The notes under the pieces: generated by a model | What the model saw: the letters and a program-made list of their open reading frames with translations, nothing else | What the model was told of the DNA's origin: nothing | Databases searched by the model: none | Assembly (NCBI RefSeq): GCF_016653295.1 | Contig: NZ_NHSF01000061.1 | Coordinates: forward strand, 1-48,866 | Direction of reading: 5' to 3' | Origin: Halochromatium salexigens | GTDB lineage: Bacteria; Pseudomonadota; Gammaproteobacteria; Chromatiales; Chromatiaceae | Length of the DNA: 48,866 nucleotides | Shown: in pieces, positions 1 to 10,105 of the stretch | Position numbering within the stretch: the stretch's first letter is position 1 | Layout of the letters: the number at the start of each line of letters is the position of its first letter | Position numbers and translations under genes: made by a program

Positions 1-256
1 CGTGGATGAGCGCCGTCTGAAGTCATACCGGTTGCTCCGAATGAAAAGGGGTTTGGTCAAAAAATCGCCCCATGAGCCGTAAATTATGTATTATATATCA
101 GATAGTTAGTTCCTGTACAGCGTCTTAAGCCAGGGGGGCATATGGGGCAAAGTTAGGGCGTGGTCTCCCTAAAGAGCTCGGGAACCACGGCACCTTTCCA
201 GGGTCATGGTAGCATTTAGTGAATGCACTACGACCTAGAGGAACCAGGATAGCGCG
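1..256. other. Left-edge intergenic region, AT-rich near 80-105
   Basis: No gene can be supported here. A short open frame enters from the left edge (about positions 2-82, plus strand) and would encode about 26 basic residues ending in a stop; it could be the tail of an upstream gene but has no recognisable motif. Bases 80-105 are markedly AT-rich against a GC-rich background and may hold the promoter of the carbonic anhydrase gene, but I could not pair a convincing -35 with a -10. Confidence 0.4.
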
Positions 257-796
257 ATGACCAATGTAAGGAGTTATCAAGGGCTCGAGCCACGGATTGC
301 GGCCGATGCCTGGATCGATGAGACGGCTGTCGTCATTGGTGATGTCCAGATCCGAGGGCAAGCCTCTGTCTGGCCGAATGCCGTGCTGCGCGGGGATATC
401 CACCGCATCTACATCGGCGCCGGGAGCAATGTGCAGGATGGCTCGGTGCTTCATGTCTCCCATGACAGCCGCTTCCTGCCGGGCGGCGCCCCTACCATCG
501 TCCACGAGCGCGTCACCATTGGCCACCACGCCACCCTCCATGGTTGCGAGGTGCATGATCATTGCCTCATCGGCATCGGTGCCCGGGTGCTGGACCGGGC
601 GGTGCTGCGACCGCGCCTGATGTTGGCGGCCGGGGCCGTGGTGCCGCCGGGCAAGATGCTGCAAAGTGGTTTTATGTATATCGGGGCGCCCGCTAAGCCG
701 GCGCGAACGCTGACCGACCTCGAACTCGAATACCTGGACTACGCCGCGCAGCATTACATCGAGCTGGCGATCAGCCATCGGGCCACGGCCGTTTGA
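257..796 (+). CDS. Gamma-class carbonic anhydrase family protein (YrdA-like)
   Basis: This 179-residue cytoplasmic protein belongs to the left-handed beta-helix (hexapeptide repeat) gamma-carbonic anhydrase family, whose members bind a metal at the interface of a trimer and may interconvert CO2 and bicarbonate. Repeats typical of the fold run from about residue 20 to 150. The three histidines expected as metal ligands are visible: H66 in LHVSHD, then H90 and H95 in GHHATLHGC. The conserved Arg/Asp pair before the first ligand (LRGD) is also present. Length matches YrdA homologues. The ATG at 257 has a weak purine-rich stretch upstream. Many family members have no measured carbonic anhydrase activity, so the enzyme name is family-level only. 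Confidence 0.9.
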   Translation: MTNVRSYQGLEPRIAADAWIDETAVVIGDVQIRGQASVWPNAVLRGDIHRIYIGAGSNVQDGSVLHVSHDSRFLPGGAPTIVHERVTIGHHATLHGCEVHDHCLIGIGARVLDRAVLRPRLMLAAGAVVPPGKMLQSGFMYIGAPAKPARTLTDLELEYLDYAAQHYIELAISHRATAV

Positions 797-922
797 ACAC
801 TTGCGCATCCTCATGGTGCCAATGGGCGAATGCACGGACACTAACCCGCATCGCCCAGAGGACTCTGGCGACTTTCCCCATAGCACATGGCCTGCCTCTG
901 TTCGCCGCGAGTCGATCGCCTG

Positions 923-1546
923 ATGTCGAAGACCATCCCGATCATGACAATCTTGCTGTTGAGCGCTTTGCTGCTCTGGCTCCTGTTGGCGTGGAATCCA
1001 GTGTCGACCCCGTCCAGTCGCCATGAGCAGCTCGAGCTGGCTGAGCAACCAGCGGGTGGCGATTTTCAGCTGACATCGGCGCGGGGGGCGTTGAAGCTCT
1101 CGGATCTCCGAGGCAAGGTGGTGTTACTGTATTTCGGCTATGCTTCCTGCCCTGATATCTGTCCAACGAATCTTGCGATCATCGCGCTTGCGTTACGCGA
1201 GTTGACCCCGACGGAGAGAGAGCGGGTTCAGGTCGTCTTTGTGAGTGTCGATCCGCAACGGGATACTCCCGAGCGTCTGGCCGAGTATGTGGATTACTTT
1301 CATCCCAATATCATCGGCGTCACGGGAACGGACCAAGCGCTGGCCGCCGTCGCCAAACAGTACGGGGCCGCTTACCGGCGCGCGGAGGCGAGCGACTCGG
1401 CGATGGGCTACATGATCGACCATTCGGCCCACAGCTATGTGATCGATGAGTCCGGCTCACTGGTGCGGGTGCTTGATCACGCGACACCAGCGGAAAAGAT
1501 CGTCGCCACCCTGCGTCGCCATCTGAATGAGCCCGAATCAATCTGA
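923..1546 (+). CDS. SCO1/SenC family copper/thiol protein
   Basis: This is a membrane-anchored, thioredoxin-fold protein of the SCO family, which delivers copper to the CuA site of cytochrome c oxidase or acts as a periplasmic thiol oxidoreductase. From the ATG at 923 it is 207 residues. An N-terminal hydrophobic segment (about residues 8-23) is followed by a periplasmic domain. The copper-binding CxxxC is present as CPDIC (C76, C80), and the conserved distal histidine is H167 in DHSAH. An in-frame upstream start at 887 would add 12 residues that do not fit the usual signal anchor, so 923 is preferred. It lies just upstream of cytochrome c4, consistent with a respiratory electron-transfer role. 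Confidence 0.9.
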   Translation: MSKTIPIMTILLLSALLLWLLLAWNPVSTPSSRHEQLELAEQPAGGDFQLTSARGALKLSDLRGKVVLLYFGYASCPDICPTNLAIIALALRELTPTERERVQVVFVSVDPQRDTPERLAEYVDYFHPNIIGVTGTDQALAAVAKQYGAAYRRAEASDSAMGYMIDHSAHSYVIDESGSLVRVLDHATPAEKIVATLRRHLNEPESI

Positions 1547-1692
1547 ACCTTAATCCCGAGCTCGGGCATCACCAGGCGGTCAAACGGGCGTTCGAGTGAG
1601 GGAGCATCGGGTCTACGCCTCGCCTGGGTAGGAACTTCTCTTCGTGCGAGCCGTCTCTAGTCTCCATCCAAGGGTGCTCAGGCGGCAGCGCG

Positions 1693-1722
1693 TTGACCTA
1701 AATCGTTAATCTCTGATATATA
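1693..1722 (+). promoter_or_regulatory. Candidate sigma70-type promoter for cytochrome c4
   Basis: A TTGACC (-35) at 1693-1698 is separated by 18 bases from TATATA at 1717-1722. The predicted transcript would start near 1729 and have a leader of about 65 bases before the cytochrome c4 ATG. The surrounding 240-base gap (1547-1795) otherwise holds nothing I recognise. Confidence 0.45.
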
Positions 1723-1795
1723 TAGCCGGATTTGCATGGTCAAGGCTTAAGCCGGTGGCCCGCCATCCACGAATATCGACGCAACGGTAGTGACT

Positions 1796-2446
1796 ATGAA
1801 GACATCGCTGATCGCCGGAATCTTTTCCTCCGCTATGCTCACCCTCGCCGGCACGAGTGCCGTATCGGCCTCCGGGCTCTCGACCGACGTCGGCGGTGAC
1901 GCAGCCAAAGGTAAAGAGAAGGCCGGGCAGATCTGCCAAGCTTGTCACGGTCTTGACGGCAACGGCATCCCCGGTCAGCCGGTCTGGCCAAAGCTCGCCG
2001 GCCAGCACCCGCGCTACATCTACAAGCAACTGCAGAACTTCAAGAACAATGAGCGTTGGAATGCGCAGATGTCGCCGATGGCGATGCCGCTCAGCGATGA
2101 AGAGATGCGCAATCTAGCAGCCTATTATTCAGGCCTTGAGCAATCCGGCGGTGCGGCCGAGGAAGCCTTGGTTGCTAAGGGTGAGCGGATCTACCGGGCT
2201 GGTAACCCAGACACCGGCGTCCCGGCGTGCTCCGGCTGCCATGGTCCGTCGGGGATTGGTAGCAACCTGGCAAAGTTTCCACGGATCGCCGGGCAGTTCT
2301 CGGAATATACGGCCCAAACCCTCGGGCATTTCCGCAGCACCGAGCGGGCCAACGACCCCAACGGCATGATGCGCGGTGTCGCGGCCAACCTCAAGGACGA
2401 TGAGATCGAAGCCGTTGCCGCCTATATCGAGGGTCTCAACCTCTAA
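1796..2446 (+). CDS. Diheme cytochrome c4
   Basis: This 216-residue periplasmic diheme c-type cytochrome carries electrons to terminal oxidases. A Sec signal peptide (about residues 1-26, ending near AVSASG) precedes two homologous halves, each with a CxxCH heme site: CQACH (C47, C50, H51) and CSGCH (C145, C148, H149). Methionines in the SPMAMP and GMMRG stretches are the likely second axial ligands. Size and two-domain layout match cytochrome c4 of gammaproteobacteria. An in-frame GTG lies two codons upstream, but the ATG gives the more normal signal peptide. The neighbouring SCO gene supports a respiratory context. Confidence 0.94.
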   Translation: MKTSLIAGIFSSAMLTLAGTSAVSASGLSTDVGGDAAKGKEKAGQICQACHGLDGNGIPGQPVWPKLAGQHPRYIYKQLQNFKNNERWNAQMSPMAMPLSDEEMRNLAAYYSGLEQSGGAAEEALVAKGERIYRAGNPDTGVPACSGCHGPSGIGSNLAKFPRIAGQFSEYTAQTLGHFRSTERANDPNGMMRGVAANLKDDEIEAVAAYIEGLNL

Positions 2447-2561
2447 GCGCCCTTATCGCTGTTGCCGCCGCGAGGCCAGCTGTTGCGAAGGCTGGCCCGC
2501 TGCCCTTGCGCAGGCAGGGCGCCTCGACATCGCGAAAGAGGTGAAGCCTCGAGGACGGGCC

Positions 2562-3347
2562 GTGAATAGGCTGCGGCTGCTGAGCTTCAACATCCAGGCC
2601 GGTATCGAGTCGCGCCGCTACCGCGACTATGTGGCCAACAGTTGGAAGCATCTGATCCCCCACGGCGAGCGCCAGCGTAACCTGACCAGTATTGGCGCGC
2701 TGCTGCGAGGGTTCGATCTTGTCGGCCTGCAAGAGGTCGATGCTGGTAGCTTGCGCAGCGCCTATATCGATCAGAGCCAATACCTCGCCCAGCAAGCGGG
2801 ATACCCCTACTGGCTCTCACAGGTCAACCGCGAGCTTGGCCTGCTGGCCCGCCACAGCAATGGACTCCTGAGCCGATTCAAGCCCGGGTCGGTCATCGAG
2901 CACAAGCTACCCGGGCTGCCGGGTCGAGGCGCCATGGTGGTCGAATTTCCGACCAGTGCCGGCGAGCCCTTCGCCGTCTGCGTGCTGCACCTTGCCCTGG
3001 GACGGCGCGCACAGCGTCGGCAGCTCGATTATTTGGTCGAGATTGCGCGTCACTACCAGATGATCGTCCTCATGGGCGACTTCAATTGCGGCTGCGGCTC
3101 ACGGATGCTCCGGGCCGCGATTGCCGCAGCTGGGCTGCGCGGCCTCGACTGCGAGTTGAAGACCTTTCCGAGTTGGCGTCCCGAGCGCAACCTCGATCAT
3201 ATCCTGGTCTCTCCGGATCTGCGCATCCGGGGCGCCCGGGTGCTCGATTACGCACTGTCCGACCATCTCCCGATCAGCATGGAAGTGGCGCTTCCGGCCG
3301 GGGTGTGTCTGATGAGCACCGATACAGGGTTTGTCGTCCCCGCCTGA
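2562..3347 (+). CDS. Endonuclease/exonuclease/phosphatase (EEP) family protein
   Basis: This 261-residue protein has the EEP (DNase I-like) fold, used by metal-dependent phosphodiesterases acting on nucleic acids, phosphoinositides or sphingolipids. Family motifs occur in order: SFNIQ at the N-terminus, GLQEVD with the metal-binding Glu, GDFN in the middle, LDHILVS, and SDHLPI with the catalytic Asp-His at the C-terminus. The start is taken as GTG 2562, with GAGGA six bases upstream; the open frame continues upstream into cytochrome c4, but those residues are not family-like. There is no signal peptide from this start. The substrate cannot be told from sequence. Confidence 0.82.
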   Translation: MNRLRLLSFNIQAGIESRRYRDYVANSWKHLIPHGERQRNLTSIGALLRGFDLVGLQEVDAGSLRSAYIDQSQYLAQQAGYPYWLSQVNRELGLLARHSNGLLSRFKPGSVIEHKLPGLPGRGAMVVEFPTSAGEPFAVCVLHLALGRRAQRRQLDYLVEIARHYQMIVLMGDFNCGCGSRMLRAAIAAAGLRGLDCELKTFPSWRPERNLDHILVSPDLRIRGARVLDYALSDHLPISMEVALPAGVCLMSTDTGFVVPA

Positions 3348-3354
3348 TCACGCT

Positions 3355-3385
3355 CGCACGAAAGGCCCTCGGGTGGGGCCGTGCG
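3355..3385. terminator. Hairpin between convergent genes
   Basis: CGCAC at 3355-3359 pairs with GTGCG at 3381-3385, and GGCCC at 3364-3368 pairs with GGGCC at 3376-3380. The hairpin sits in the 42-base gap between the stop codons of the convergent EEP and zinc-ribbon genes. It lacks a clear T-tract, so a two-way attenuator or factor-dependent role is only inferred. Confidence 0.4.
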
Positions 3386-3389
3386 TGAC

Positions 3390-3995
3390 TCAATCCTGGA
3401 TATAAAAGTAACGCCAGGGGCCAATCTCCACGCGCTCCAGCAAATTGAAGAGTGCGGGTAAAGGCCGCCCCTCGCCGGGGAAGACGGGCTCGATGCCAAT
3501 GAACAGGCGTCCAAAACCGGCGTGGCGTCCCCAGTTCCAATGCCAACCAGGAGCGCGGGCTCCGCAGCTCGTGCAGCTCAAGAGGTCGCTCGCGTGATCG
3601 CCGTTGGTGCCAATGCCCATCTCTGGATCAAGCTGCTGGCGCCAGCTCGAGACGGCGCTGCGACATTCGGGACAGCGCGGTGGACGGCTATTGCGGCCGC
3701 TGCGAAGTTGCGGAGCCTCGAAAGGCCCTTCAAGACCCATCGCGAACGCATGCGGGCTTCCCGGCGCCTGATCGAGTTGCACGGCGCAGCCTGTGAAGCC
3801 GATGTATTCGAAGAGGCGCTCGCCGGGTCCAAAGCGCATCGGCTGTGCCGACGGCGCGGCCTCGATGAGCCCACCCTCCTGCAGGAGCGCCGAGAGGTGT
3901 GACAGGCCTGCCTTGGCCATCGGGTTCTCTGGTGTCAGCAGCAGGCGGCCGTTATGGAGCCGTGGGTTGGTCAACAGCCTGGGTCGACTGCTCAT
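3390..3995 (-). CDS. Conserved hypothetical protein with a C4 zinc ribbon
   Basis: I do not recognise a named family. The 201-residue protein has no signal peptide or membrane segment. Two CxxC pairs, C108/C111 (CPEC) and C141/C144 (CTSC), about 30 residues apart, look like a zinc ribbon. The flanks are rich in Trp and Arg, and the C-terminus ends in WRYFYIQD. The first 30 residues are basic with an NPMAKAGL stretch. An AGGAG lies about 12 bases before the ATG. It is the next gene downstream of csoS1D on the same strand, 45 bases away, so the two may be cotranscribed. Function is unknown; nucleic-acid or protein binding would fit a zinc ribbon. Confidence 0.75.
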   Translation of the reverse strand: MSSRPRLLTNPRLHNGRLLLTPENPMAKAGLSHLSALLQEGGLIEAAPSAQPMRFGPGERLFEYIGFTGCAVQLDQAPGSPHAFAMGLEGPFEAPQLRSGRNSRPPRCPECRSAVSSWRQQLDPEMGIGTNGDHASDLLSCTSCGARAPGWHWNWGRHAGFGRLFIGIEPVFPGEGRPLPALFNLLERVEIGPWRYFYIQD

Positions 3996-4040
3996 CGAGC
4001 GCGATGACTCCTGAGCGATGCGTGCATGCGCGCTTCCGCC

Positions 4041-4682
4041 CTAGGAATGCGGTGAGGTCGCCGCGCGCTCAATCCCGGAGAGCGCGCGCACGGCAGCCAC
4101 GGCCGCATGGCCAGCGGTGTCGATATCCGATTCCTTGCCAGAGAGTGTCAGGCGACCGAAGGCACCGACCGCACGCACATCGATCAGGGTGATGTTCGCC
4201 GCCTTCTCGGCCTCATTGGCGGCATAGACGATGTAACCGGCCGGTTCGGTCTCGAGGATGAACATGCTCTGCCCGGGCAGGATCATCGAGCCGCGCCGAT
4301 TCTGGCGGTTGATCAAGACCGTATGATCCGGGGTCATGGCGCGAATCACCTCGTTCCAGGCGATACGGCATTTCTGGCGATCGTCCTCGCGCGCGCGTAA
4401 GGTGCGCAGGACCGCATGCCCGGCCTCCAGCACATCGCTTTGATCGCGCTGATGGATGACCATGGAGCCGAAAGCGCGCTCGACGACCTGCTGGCCGAGG
4501 TGGACGCGGGTCGCCTTCAATGCCACGTCGGTCAAGCGATGCACCGCCATCCCCGGCGAGACCTCGATCCACATGCAGGCATCGCCGGGCACCGGGAGGA
4601 AGCCTTGAGAGACGGTCCCCATGTACTCGGCGAGCTGAGGCTGGAGCGAATCGATATAGATGTAGGTGCGAAGCTTGATCAT
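4041..4682 (-). CDS. csoS1D: CsoS1D-type tandem BMC-domain shell protein (BMC-T)
   Basis: This 213-residue protein contains two fused bacterial-microcompartment domains, about residues 4-95 and 105-203. It closely resembles CsoS1D, the alpha-carboxysome pseudohexameric trimer whose stacked rings have a gated central pore. Seen here are the CsoS1D-like blocks [36 protein letters not shown] and ETEPAGY, plus VERAFGS carrying E68 and R69, which match the pore-gating Glu-Arg pair of the family. The N-terminal extension of cyanobacterial CsoS1D is absent. An AAAGGA lies about five bases before the ATG. No Rubisco, other shell gene or CsoSCA is in this window; neighbours are tadA and guaBA upstream and a zinc-ribbon protein downstream. 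Confidence 0.9.
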   Translation of the reverse strand: MIKLRTYIYIDSLQPQLAEYMGTVSQGFLPVPGDACMWIEVSPGMAVHRLTDVALKATRVHLGQQVVERAFGSMVIHQRDQSDVLEAGHAVLRTLRAREDDRQKCRIAWNEVIRAMTPDHTVLINRQNRRGSMILPGQSMFILETEPAGYIVYAANEAEKAANITLIDVRAVGAFGRLTLSGKESDIDTAGHAAVAAVRALSGIERAATSPHS

Positions 4683-4777
4683 CCGGTCCTTTCCCGAGTT
4701 GGGGGCAGTCGTTCCAGCGCATCGGAATCAACCGCGAATGATACCGTAAATTCCAGCCACGGACCCGGCAAGCAGAC

Positions 4778-5232
4778 TCAGCGACGGGCGCGAAAGAATG
4801 CGCGCAGCAGCGCAGCGCAGTCATCGGCGAGCACTGCGCCCTCGCACGCGGTGCGATGATTGAAACGCGTATCCGAGGGCAACAGATCGAACACCGAACC
4901 GCAGGCGCCGCCCTTGGGATCGCTGGCGCCATAGATGACGCGCCGAATGCGCGCATGGACGATCGCCGCCGCACACATCGGGCAGGGCTCCAGGGTGACA
5001 TAGAGGTCGGCGCCTGGGAGCCGATAGTTTTCGACCCGCGTGGCTGCCGCGCGCAAGGCCTGGATCTCGGCATGGGCGGTCGGGTCGTGGCTTGCGATCG
5101 GTCGATTCCAGCCCTCGCCGAGGAGCTCGCCGTCGCGCAGGATCAGCGCTCCGACCGGCACCTCGCCTTCATCGGCGGCGCGGGCGCCAAGCTCAAGGGC
5201 GCGCCGCATCCAGCGTTGATCCAGCGGCTGCT

Positions 5233-5242
<10 letters not shown>
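4778..5242 (-). CDS. tadA: tRNA adenosine(34) deaminase TadA
   Basis: TadA converts adenosine to inosine at the wobble position of tRNA-Arg(ACG), widening its codon reading. The 154-residue protein has the zinc-dependent deaminase signature: HAE with H57 and the proton-shuttling E59, then PCPMC with C87 and C90. Length is normal for the family. The start is GTG at 5242; the coding region overlaps the last 10 bases of guaA, implying translational coupling in a guaB-guaA-tadA transcript. Close functional neighbours are purine genes. Confidence 0.95.
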
Positions 5243-6807
<1,565 letters not shown>

Positions 6808-6812
6808 GGGGT

Positions 6813-8279
6813 TTAGTTGTCGATGCGGTAATTCGGCGCTTCTTTGGTGATCTGCACATCGTGCACATGGGATTCGCGCATGCCGGCCGCGCTCACGCGC
6901 ACGAACATCGGCTTGGTGCGCATCTCCTCGATCGTCCGGCAACCGGTATAGCCCATGCTCGAGGCGAGCCCGCCGACCAGTTGCGTGGTGACGTTGAGCA
7001 CGCTGCCCTTGTAGGGCACCCGCCCTTCGATGCCTTCCGGGACCAGCTTCTCCTTATCGGTCTGCTCCTGGAAGTAGCGGTCGCTCGAGCCGTCCTTCTG
7101 GCCCATGGCACCGAGCGAGCCCATGCCGCGATAGGTCTTGTAGGAACGGCCCTGATAGATCTCGACCTCACCGGGCGCCTCATCGGTGCCGGCGAAGAGC
7201 CCGCCGACCATCACGCTGTGAGCGCCGGCGGCAATGACCTTGGCGACATCGCCCGAGAAGCGCAGCCCGCCATCGGCGATCAACGGCACCCCGGTCCCTT
7301 CCAGGGCCTGGTTCACATTGCTCACCGCCGTGATCTGCGGCACGCCGACGCCAGCGACGATACGCGTGGTGCAGATCGACCCAGGTCCGATACCGACCTT
7401 GACCGCGTCGGCCCCGGCCTCGACCAACGCCGTCGCCGCCCCGGCGGTGGCGATGTTGCCGCCGATCACCTGCACCTCGGGGAAGTGGCGCTTGATCCAG
7501 GCGACGCGATCGAGCACGCCCTGCGAGTGGCCATGCGCGGTGTCGACCACCAGCACATCGACGCCAGCCTCGACCAGCGCGGCGATCCGCTCGTCGGTGC
7601 CCTGACCAACGGCCACCGCCGCACCGACCCGCAGGCGCTCATGCGCATCGCGCGAGGCCTTCGGAAAGTCGGTCGCCTTCTGGATGTCCTTGACGGTGAT
7701 CAGCCCGCGCAGCTCGAAGTCATCGTTGACCACCAACAGCTTCTCGATGCGATGTTGATGGAGCAACGCCACCACCTCGTCGCGGCTCGCGCCCTCCTTG
7801 ACCGTGACCAAGCGTTCGCGCGGTGTCATGATCGCCGAGACCGGGGCGTCCATACGGCGCTCGAAGCGCAGATCGCGCCCGGTGACGATGCCGGCCAGCC
7901 GTCTGCCCTCGGTCACGGGCACGCCGGAGATATCGTGCGCGCGCGTCAGCGCCAACACCTCGCCGATGCTGAGATCCGGCGAGACCGTGATCGGGTCGCG
8001 GATGATGCCGCTCTCGTATTTCTTCACCGCCAGCACCTCACGCGCCTGGCGCTCGGCCGACATATTCTTGTGCACGATGCCGATCCCGCCCTCGAGCGCC
8101 ATCGCGATGGCCAAGCGTGACTCGGTGACGGTATCCATCGCCGCCGAGACCAGCGGGATCTTGAGCGCGATCTCGCGCGTGAGCAGAGTGCTGAGATCGA
8201 CCGTGTTGGGGGTGACCGTCGAATGCGCTGGGACGAGCAGCACGTCGTCGAAGGTCAGGGCTTCCTCGATCAGGCGCAT
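6813..8279 (-). CDS. guaB: Inosine-5'-monophosphate dehydrogenase
   Basis: GuaB oxidises IMP to XMP with NAD+, the committed step to GMP. The 488-residue protein is a (beta/alpha)8 barrel with a tandem CBS regulatory insert at about residues 95-205. The catalytic cysteine loop GSICTTR and the flap region around GYTGCRT are intact. The start at 8279 gives the usual N-terminus (LTFDDVLL). It heads the guaB-guaA-tadA operon and is divergent from xseA, the same layout as in Escherichia coli. A promoter is visible at 8352-8380. Confidence 0.98.
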   Translation of the reverse strand: MRLIEEALTFDDVLLVPAHSTVTPNTVDLSTLLTREIALKIPLVSAAMDTVTESRLAIAMALEGGIGIVHKNMSAERQAREVLAVKKYESGIIRDPITVSPDLSIGEVLALTRAHDISGVPVTEGRRLAGIVTGRDLRFERRMDAPVSAIMTPRERLVTVKEGASRDEVVALLHQHRIEKLLVVNDDFELRGLITVKDIQKATDFPKASRDAHERLRVGAAVAVGQGTDERIAALVEAGVDVLVVDTAHGHSQGVLDRVAWIKRHFPEVQVIGGNIATAGAATALVEAGADAVKVGIGPGSICTTRIVAGVGVPQITAVSNVNQALEGTGVPLIADGGLRFSGDVAKVIAAGAHSVMVGGLFAGTDEAPGEVEIYQGRSYKTYRGMGSLGAMGQKDGSSDRYFQEQTDKEKLVPEGIEGRVPYKGSVLNVTTQLVGGLASSMGYTGCRTIEEMRTKPMFVRVSAAGMRESHVHDVQITKEAPNYRIDN

Positions 8280-8351
8280 GGCGGAACCTCGAAAACTGGG
8301 GGCTGGGGCTGGAACCACGCAGAGCGGTGGATTCCGAAAAGTTAACTCACT

Positions 8352-8380
8352 ATCATAGGAATTCAAGCAGCTATCGGCAA
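8352..8380 (-). promoter_or_regulatory. Sigma70-type promoter of guaBA
   Basis: Read on the minus strand, TTGCCG (8380-8375) is followed by a 17-base spacer and TATGAT (8357-8352). The transcript would begin near 8345, giving guaB a leader of roughly 65 bases. It lies in the 148-base gap between the divergent guaB and xseA genes and is one of the best-formed promoters in the window. Confidence 0.6.
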
Positions 8381-8427
8381 CGACATCCTGCAATCGCCAC
8401 CGCTGCCGGAGCGGCCACTCTCTCCCC

Positions 8428-9813
8428 ATGCCGACCTCACCAGCCTCCCCCATCATCGATTTCTCGCGCGATCTCTACAGCGTCTCGCGCCTCAACGCCG
8501 AGGTGCGCGCGGTCCTCGATGGCAGCTTCCCGCTGCTCTGGGTGCAGGGTGAGCTGTCCAATCTCTCCCAGCCCGCCTCGGGGCATCTCTACTTCAGCCT
8601 CAAGGATGGTGCCTCGCAGGTGCGCTGCGCGATGTTCCGCGGCAAACGCCGGCGGCTTGGCTTCCAGCCCGCCAACGGCCAGCAACTGCTGGTGCGGGCG
8701 CGGGTCGGGCTCTATGAGCCGCGCGGGGACTTTCAGCTCATCGTCGAACAGATGGAGCCCGCTGGCGACGGCGCGCTGCGACTCGCGCTCGAGCAGCTCA
8801 AGCAGCGCCTCGCCGCCGATGGGTTGTTCGCCGAGGCGCACAAGCGCGCGCTACCCGCCTATCCCTGCCAGCTCGGGCTGATCACCTCGGCCAGTGGCGC
8901 GGCGCTGCATGACCTGCTCACGGTGCTCGGGCGCCGTTTCCCGCTCCTGCCGGTGCTCATCTATCCGAGCCTGGTGCAAGGCGCGCAAGCCGTGGAGGCA
9001 TTGATCGCGGCAATCGAGCTGGCCAACCGGCGCGGCGAGTGCGATCTGCTGATCCTGGCGCGCGGTGGTGGCTCGCTCGAGGATCTGGTGGCCTTCAACG
9101 ATGAGGCGCTGGCGCGCGCGATTCATGCCTCCGAGTTGCCGATCGTGACCGGCATCGGCCATGAGATCGATCTCAGCATCGCCGATCTGGTGGCCGATCG
9201 GCGTGGTGCGACGCCCTCGGCGGCGGCCGAGCTGGTGGCTCCCGATGCCGAGCAGGCGCGGCGCCATCTGTGCGGGCTCGACGCGCGCCTCGCGACAGCG
9301 GCGCGGCGGGCGCGAGAGACGGCAAGGCAACGCTTGTCGGCACTCCAACGCCAACATGCGTTGCTGCATCCACGCGCGCGTTTGGAACAGCAGCAACAGC
9401 GCGTCGATGACCTCCAGCGGCGGCTCGAGCGCGCGCTGGAGGCGCGTGTTGGCGAGGCGGGAGCGCACCTGGAGCGCTTAGGGCAGCGCCTGCGACGGGT
9501 CGCGCCAGGCCAGCGCCTGCACGTCGAGGCCGAGCACCTCGCCCGCCTCAGCGAACGGCTCGCGCAGGCAGGCCGGCGGGCCATCGAACGGCGCCGAGAA
9601 CAGCTCGCGGCCTTGGCGGGTGGGCTGCAAGCGCGCAGTCCGCTCGCCACCCTGGCGCGCGGCTATGCCATCGTCACCGATACCGAGGGCCGTTTGGTGC
9701 ATCGCCCCCAACAGGTGCCGCCGGGCGCCCGCATTCGAGTTCAAGTGGCAGAAGGTGGCTTCGAGGCCAGGGTCATTGACGATGCGCAGCGAGCGCTTTC
9801 TGAGCGCGCTTGA
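8428..9813 (+). CDS. xseA: Exodeoxyribonuclease VII large subunit
   Basis: XseA is the large subunit of exonuclease VII, a processive single-strand exonuclease that cuts DNA from both ends into oligonucleotides. The 461-residue protein has an N-terminal OB-fold (about residues 10-110, with QPASGHLYF), the catalytic domain with the family blocks [21 protein letters not shown] and PSAAAE, and a long Arg/Glu/Gln-rich coiled coil (about 275-400) that binds the small subunit. The C-terminal RGYAIVTD strand is present. Its last 41 bases overlap the 3' end of the convergent TPR gene. Confidence 0.97.
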   Translation: MPTSPASPIIDFSRDLYSVSRLNAEVRAVLDGSFPLLWVQGELSNLSQPASGHLYFSLKDGASQVRCAMFRGKRRRLGFQPANGQQLLVRARVGLYEPRGDFQLIVEQMEPAGDGALRLALEQLKQRLAADGLFAEAHKRALPAYPCQLGLITSASGAALHDLLTVLGRRFPLLPVLIYPSLVQGAQAVEALIAAIELANRRGECDLLILARGGGSLEDLVAFNDEALARAIHASELPIVTGIGHEIDLSIADLVADRRGATPSAAAELVAPDAEQARRHLCGLDARLATAARRARETARQRLSALQRQHALLHPRARLEQQQQRVDDLQRRLERALEARVGEAGAHLERLGQRLRRVAPGQRLHVEAEHLARLSERLAQAGRRAIERRREQLAALAGGLQARSPLATLARGYAIVTDTEGRLVHRPQQVPPGARIRVQVAEGGFEARVIDDAQRALSERA

Positions 9814-10105
9814 GGAAGACCCGCATCTCCTTTGCCGCCTGAGCATCGCCTTTCGCCTCGGCGACCTCGATACCTTGATGCAGCGCCTCGACGGCCTCCG
9901 CCGCGCGCTCCGCCTGGGTGAGCGCCTTGCCGTAGAGCTTCCAGGCCGCTGAATAGTCAGGGTCTTGCCGTGTCGCTTCGGCCAGATGCTCGATCGCCTG
10001 GTCGATCTGCGCTTGCTTCAGATATTCGTTGCCGAGGCTGTAGCGCAACAGCGCCGAGTCTTGGCCCCTGGCTCGCATCGCCTCGAGATTGTCGATGATA
10101 CCCAT
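9773..10105 (-). CDS. Small tetratricopeptide-repeat protein
   Basis: From the ATG at 10105 this is a 110-residue cytoplasmic protein made almost entirely of TPR helices, about residues 15-90 (the ALLRYSLGNEYLKQ, AIEHLAEATRQDPDYSAAW and ALTQAERAAEAVEAL stretches). TPR proteins are scaffolds for protein-protein contact. Similar short TPR proteins occur next to xseA or guaB in related bacteria, but I cannot assign a partner. An upstream in-frame start would add 21 residues that are not TPR-like. The 3' end overlaps xseA by 41 bases on the opposite strand. Confidence 0.8.
   Translation of the reverse strand: MGIIDNLEAMRARGQDSALLRYSLGNEYLKQAQIDQAIEHLAEATRQDPDYSAAWKLYGKALTQAERAAEAVEALHQGIEVAEAKGDAQAAKEMRVFLKRAQKALAAHRQ

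Noticed and set aside
125-1048. 307-codon minus-strand frame over the carbonic anhydrase and SCO genes
   Set aside because: Both plus-strand genes have intact active-site residues; this frame has none.
92-1722. An 11-base sequence TATATATCAGA at 92-102 and its reverse complement at 1712-1722, upstream of two separate genes
   Set aside because: Both sites are AT-rich and the shared core is low-complexity, so coincidence is likely; no third copy was noticed.
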